5,938 nt of DNA from positions 1 to 5,938 of the forward strand of contig JAGWSK010000365.1 of assembly GCA_028869355.1 (NCBI GenBank). The letters run 5' to 3'. Positions 5,456 to 5,938 of the stretch are shown here, piece after piece. The number at the start of each line of letters is the position of its first letter. Position 1 is the first letter of the stretch. The notes beneath the pieces were generated by a model. It saw nothing but the letters and a program-made list of their open reading frames with translations. It was not told the origin of the DNA and made no database searches. A program made the translations under genes and the position numbers. This stretch comes from Alphaproteobacteria bacterium (lineage in GTDB: Bacteria > Pseudomonadota > Alphaproteobacteria > Micropepsales > Micropepsaceae).

Positions 5456-5938
5456 ATGCAGGACGCTCGTTTCGAGTATGGCGAACGATCCATTCAAATC
5501 GATCATGTCACGATTCAATCAGACCTGCCCTTTGCCATCGTCAGGGCAAATCTTGAGCGGCTGGTAGCGCCGCTTGATGAAGAAGTACTCCGGCTTGTCG
5601 CCTCCGGCGAAACTCGGCGGCTGGCGCAAAAGCTTGAACAAGGGCCAGAGCTCGCAATCTTTCTATTCCGCGATCATGGCGGGCTGCTGAAGATACACGG
5701 GCAACGACGCCGCGCGATCCAATACGAAATCGGCAATCCACTCACCGCGTCAAAGATGACCCGTCATCGGTTGGCTGCCGGTCTTTATGCACCGCTGCGC
5801 GTCATCCTCTATGAAGACCAGGCAGGCGGCGCGGTTTGCGAATACGACAAGCCGTCTTCGCTTTTCGGACAATTTGGTGATGAACAGGTCACCTCTGTGG
5901 CGCGCGGTCTCGATTCTGCGCTGGAGCAGGCATTGCAA
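5456..5938 (+). CDS. DUF302 domain protein, incomplete at the right edge
   Basis: The frame from ATG 5456 stays open through the last base of the window, giving 161 residues without a stop. The residues after about 115 match the DUF302 family: RVILYEDQAGGAVCEYDKPSS (115-135) followed by FGQFGDEQVTSVARGLDSALEQAL (137-160), preceded by IQYEIGNPLTASKMTRHRLAAGLYAPL (88-114). Family members usually end shortly after this point, so probably only a few residues are missing. The N-terminal part (1-70) contains QIDHVTIQSDLPFAIVRANLERLV, where DUF302 proteins carry their first strand-helix unit. DUF302 is a small domain of unknown biochemical role. An ATG at 5451 in another frame overlaps the hydrolase stop but gives only 38 codons. 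The start lies 4 nt past the hydrolase stop with only a weak ribosome site, so translation is probably coupled to the hydrolase gene. Confidence 0.85.
   Translation, partial: MQDARFEYGERSIQIDHVTIQSDLPFAIVRANLERLVAPLDEEVLRLVASGETRRLAQKLEQGPELAIFLFRDHGGLLKIHGQRRRAIQYEIGNPLTASKMTRHRLAAGLYAPLRVILYEDQAGGAVCEYDKPSSLFGQFGDEQVTSVARGLDSALEQALQ

Noticed and set aside
4801..5493. 230-codon open frame on the minus strand opposite the alpha/beta hydrolase
   Set aside because: The plus strand encodes a complete catalytic triad in the right order; the antisense frame has no family features and is a shadow.

Overview
The window is a GC-rich, gene-dense stretch of bacterial chromosome. Its protein families and their style (a CrgA-like LysR regulator, a GlxA-type AraC regulator, a zinc-free quinone-oxidoreductase-like enzyme, a DUF302 protein) look most like an alphaproteobacterium of the Rhizobiales, for example Bradyrhizobium, Mesorhizobium or Rhizobium. 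This placement is an inference from protein style; no rRNA or other marker gene is present. I see no mobile element, CRISPR array, tRNA or rRNA.

Layout: (1) At positions 3-284 the window cuts into the C-terminal end of an unidentified protein. It is followed after 21 nt by a small SnoaL-like/NTF2-fold protein (306-692) with a strong ribosome binding site. (2) A 128-nt gap holds a perfect 12-bp palindrome and a separate hairpin. It precedes a LysR-type regulator (about 821-1873, start uncertain), and 45 nt later an MDR-superfamily, NADPH:quinone-reductase-like enzyme (1919-2902) on the same strand. (3) After a 189-nt gap comes a small YciI-like protein (3092-3430). It starts at GTG, and a possible 18-codon upstream ORF overlaps that start by GTGA. 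(4) Convergent to these, on the minus strand, is a GlxA-family regulator (3543-4598): a DJ-1/PfpI domain fused to an AraC helix-turn-helix. (5) Divergent from it are an alpha/beta hydrolase (4750-5451) and, 4 nt further on, a DUF302 protein (5456 to the window end), apparently one transcription unit. The intergenic region between the regulator and the hydrolase holds a perfect 7+7 bp inverted repeat, the best operator candidate in the window.

The genes read as two small regulator-plus-enzyme neighbourhoods: LysR with an oxidoreductase, and GlxA/AraC with a hydrolase and DUF302 protein. The NTF2-fold and YciI-like proteins lie beside them. The families suit metabolism or detoxification of small organic or electrophilic compounds, but nothing in the sequence identifies a substrate. 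I found no convincing evidence of a wholly new system. The items most worth a second look are the putative operator at 4614-4629, the start of the LysR gene (possibly CTG), and the possible coupled leader peptide before the YciI-like gene.
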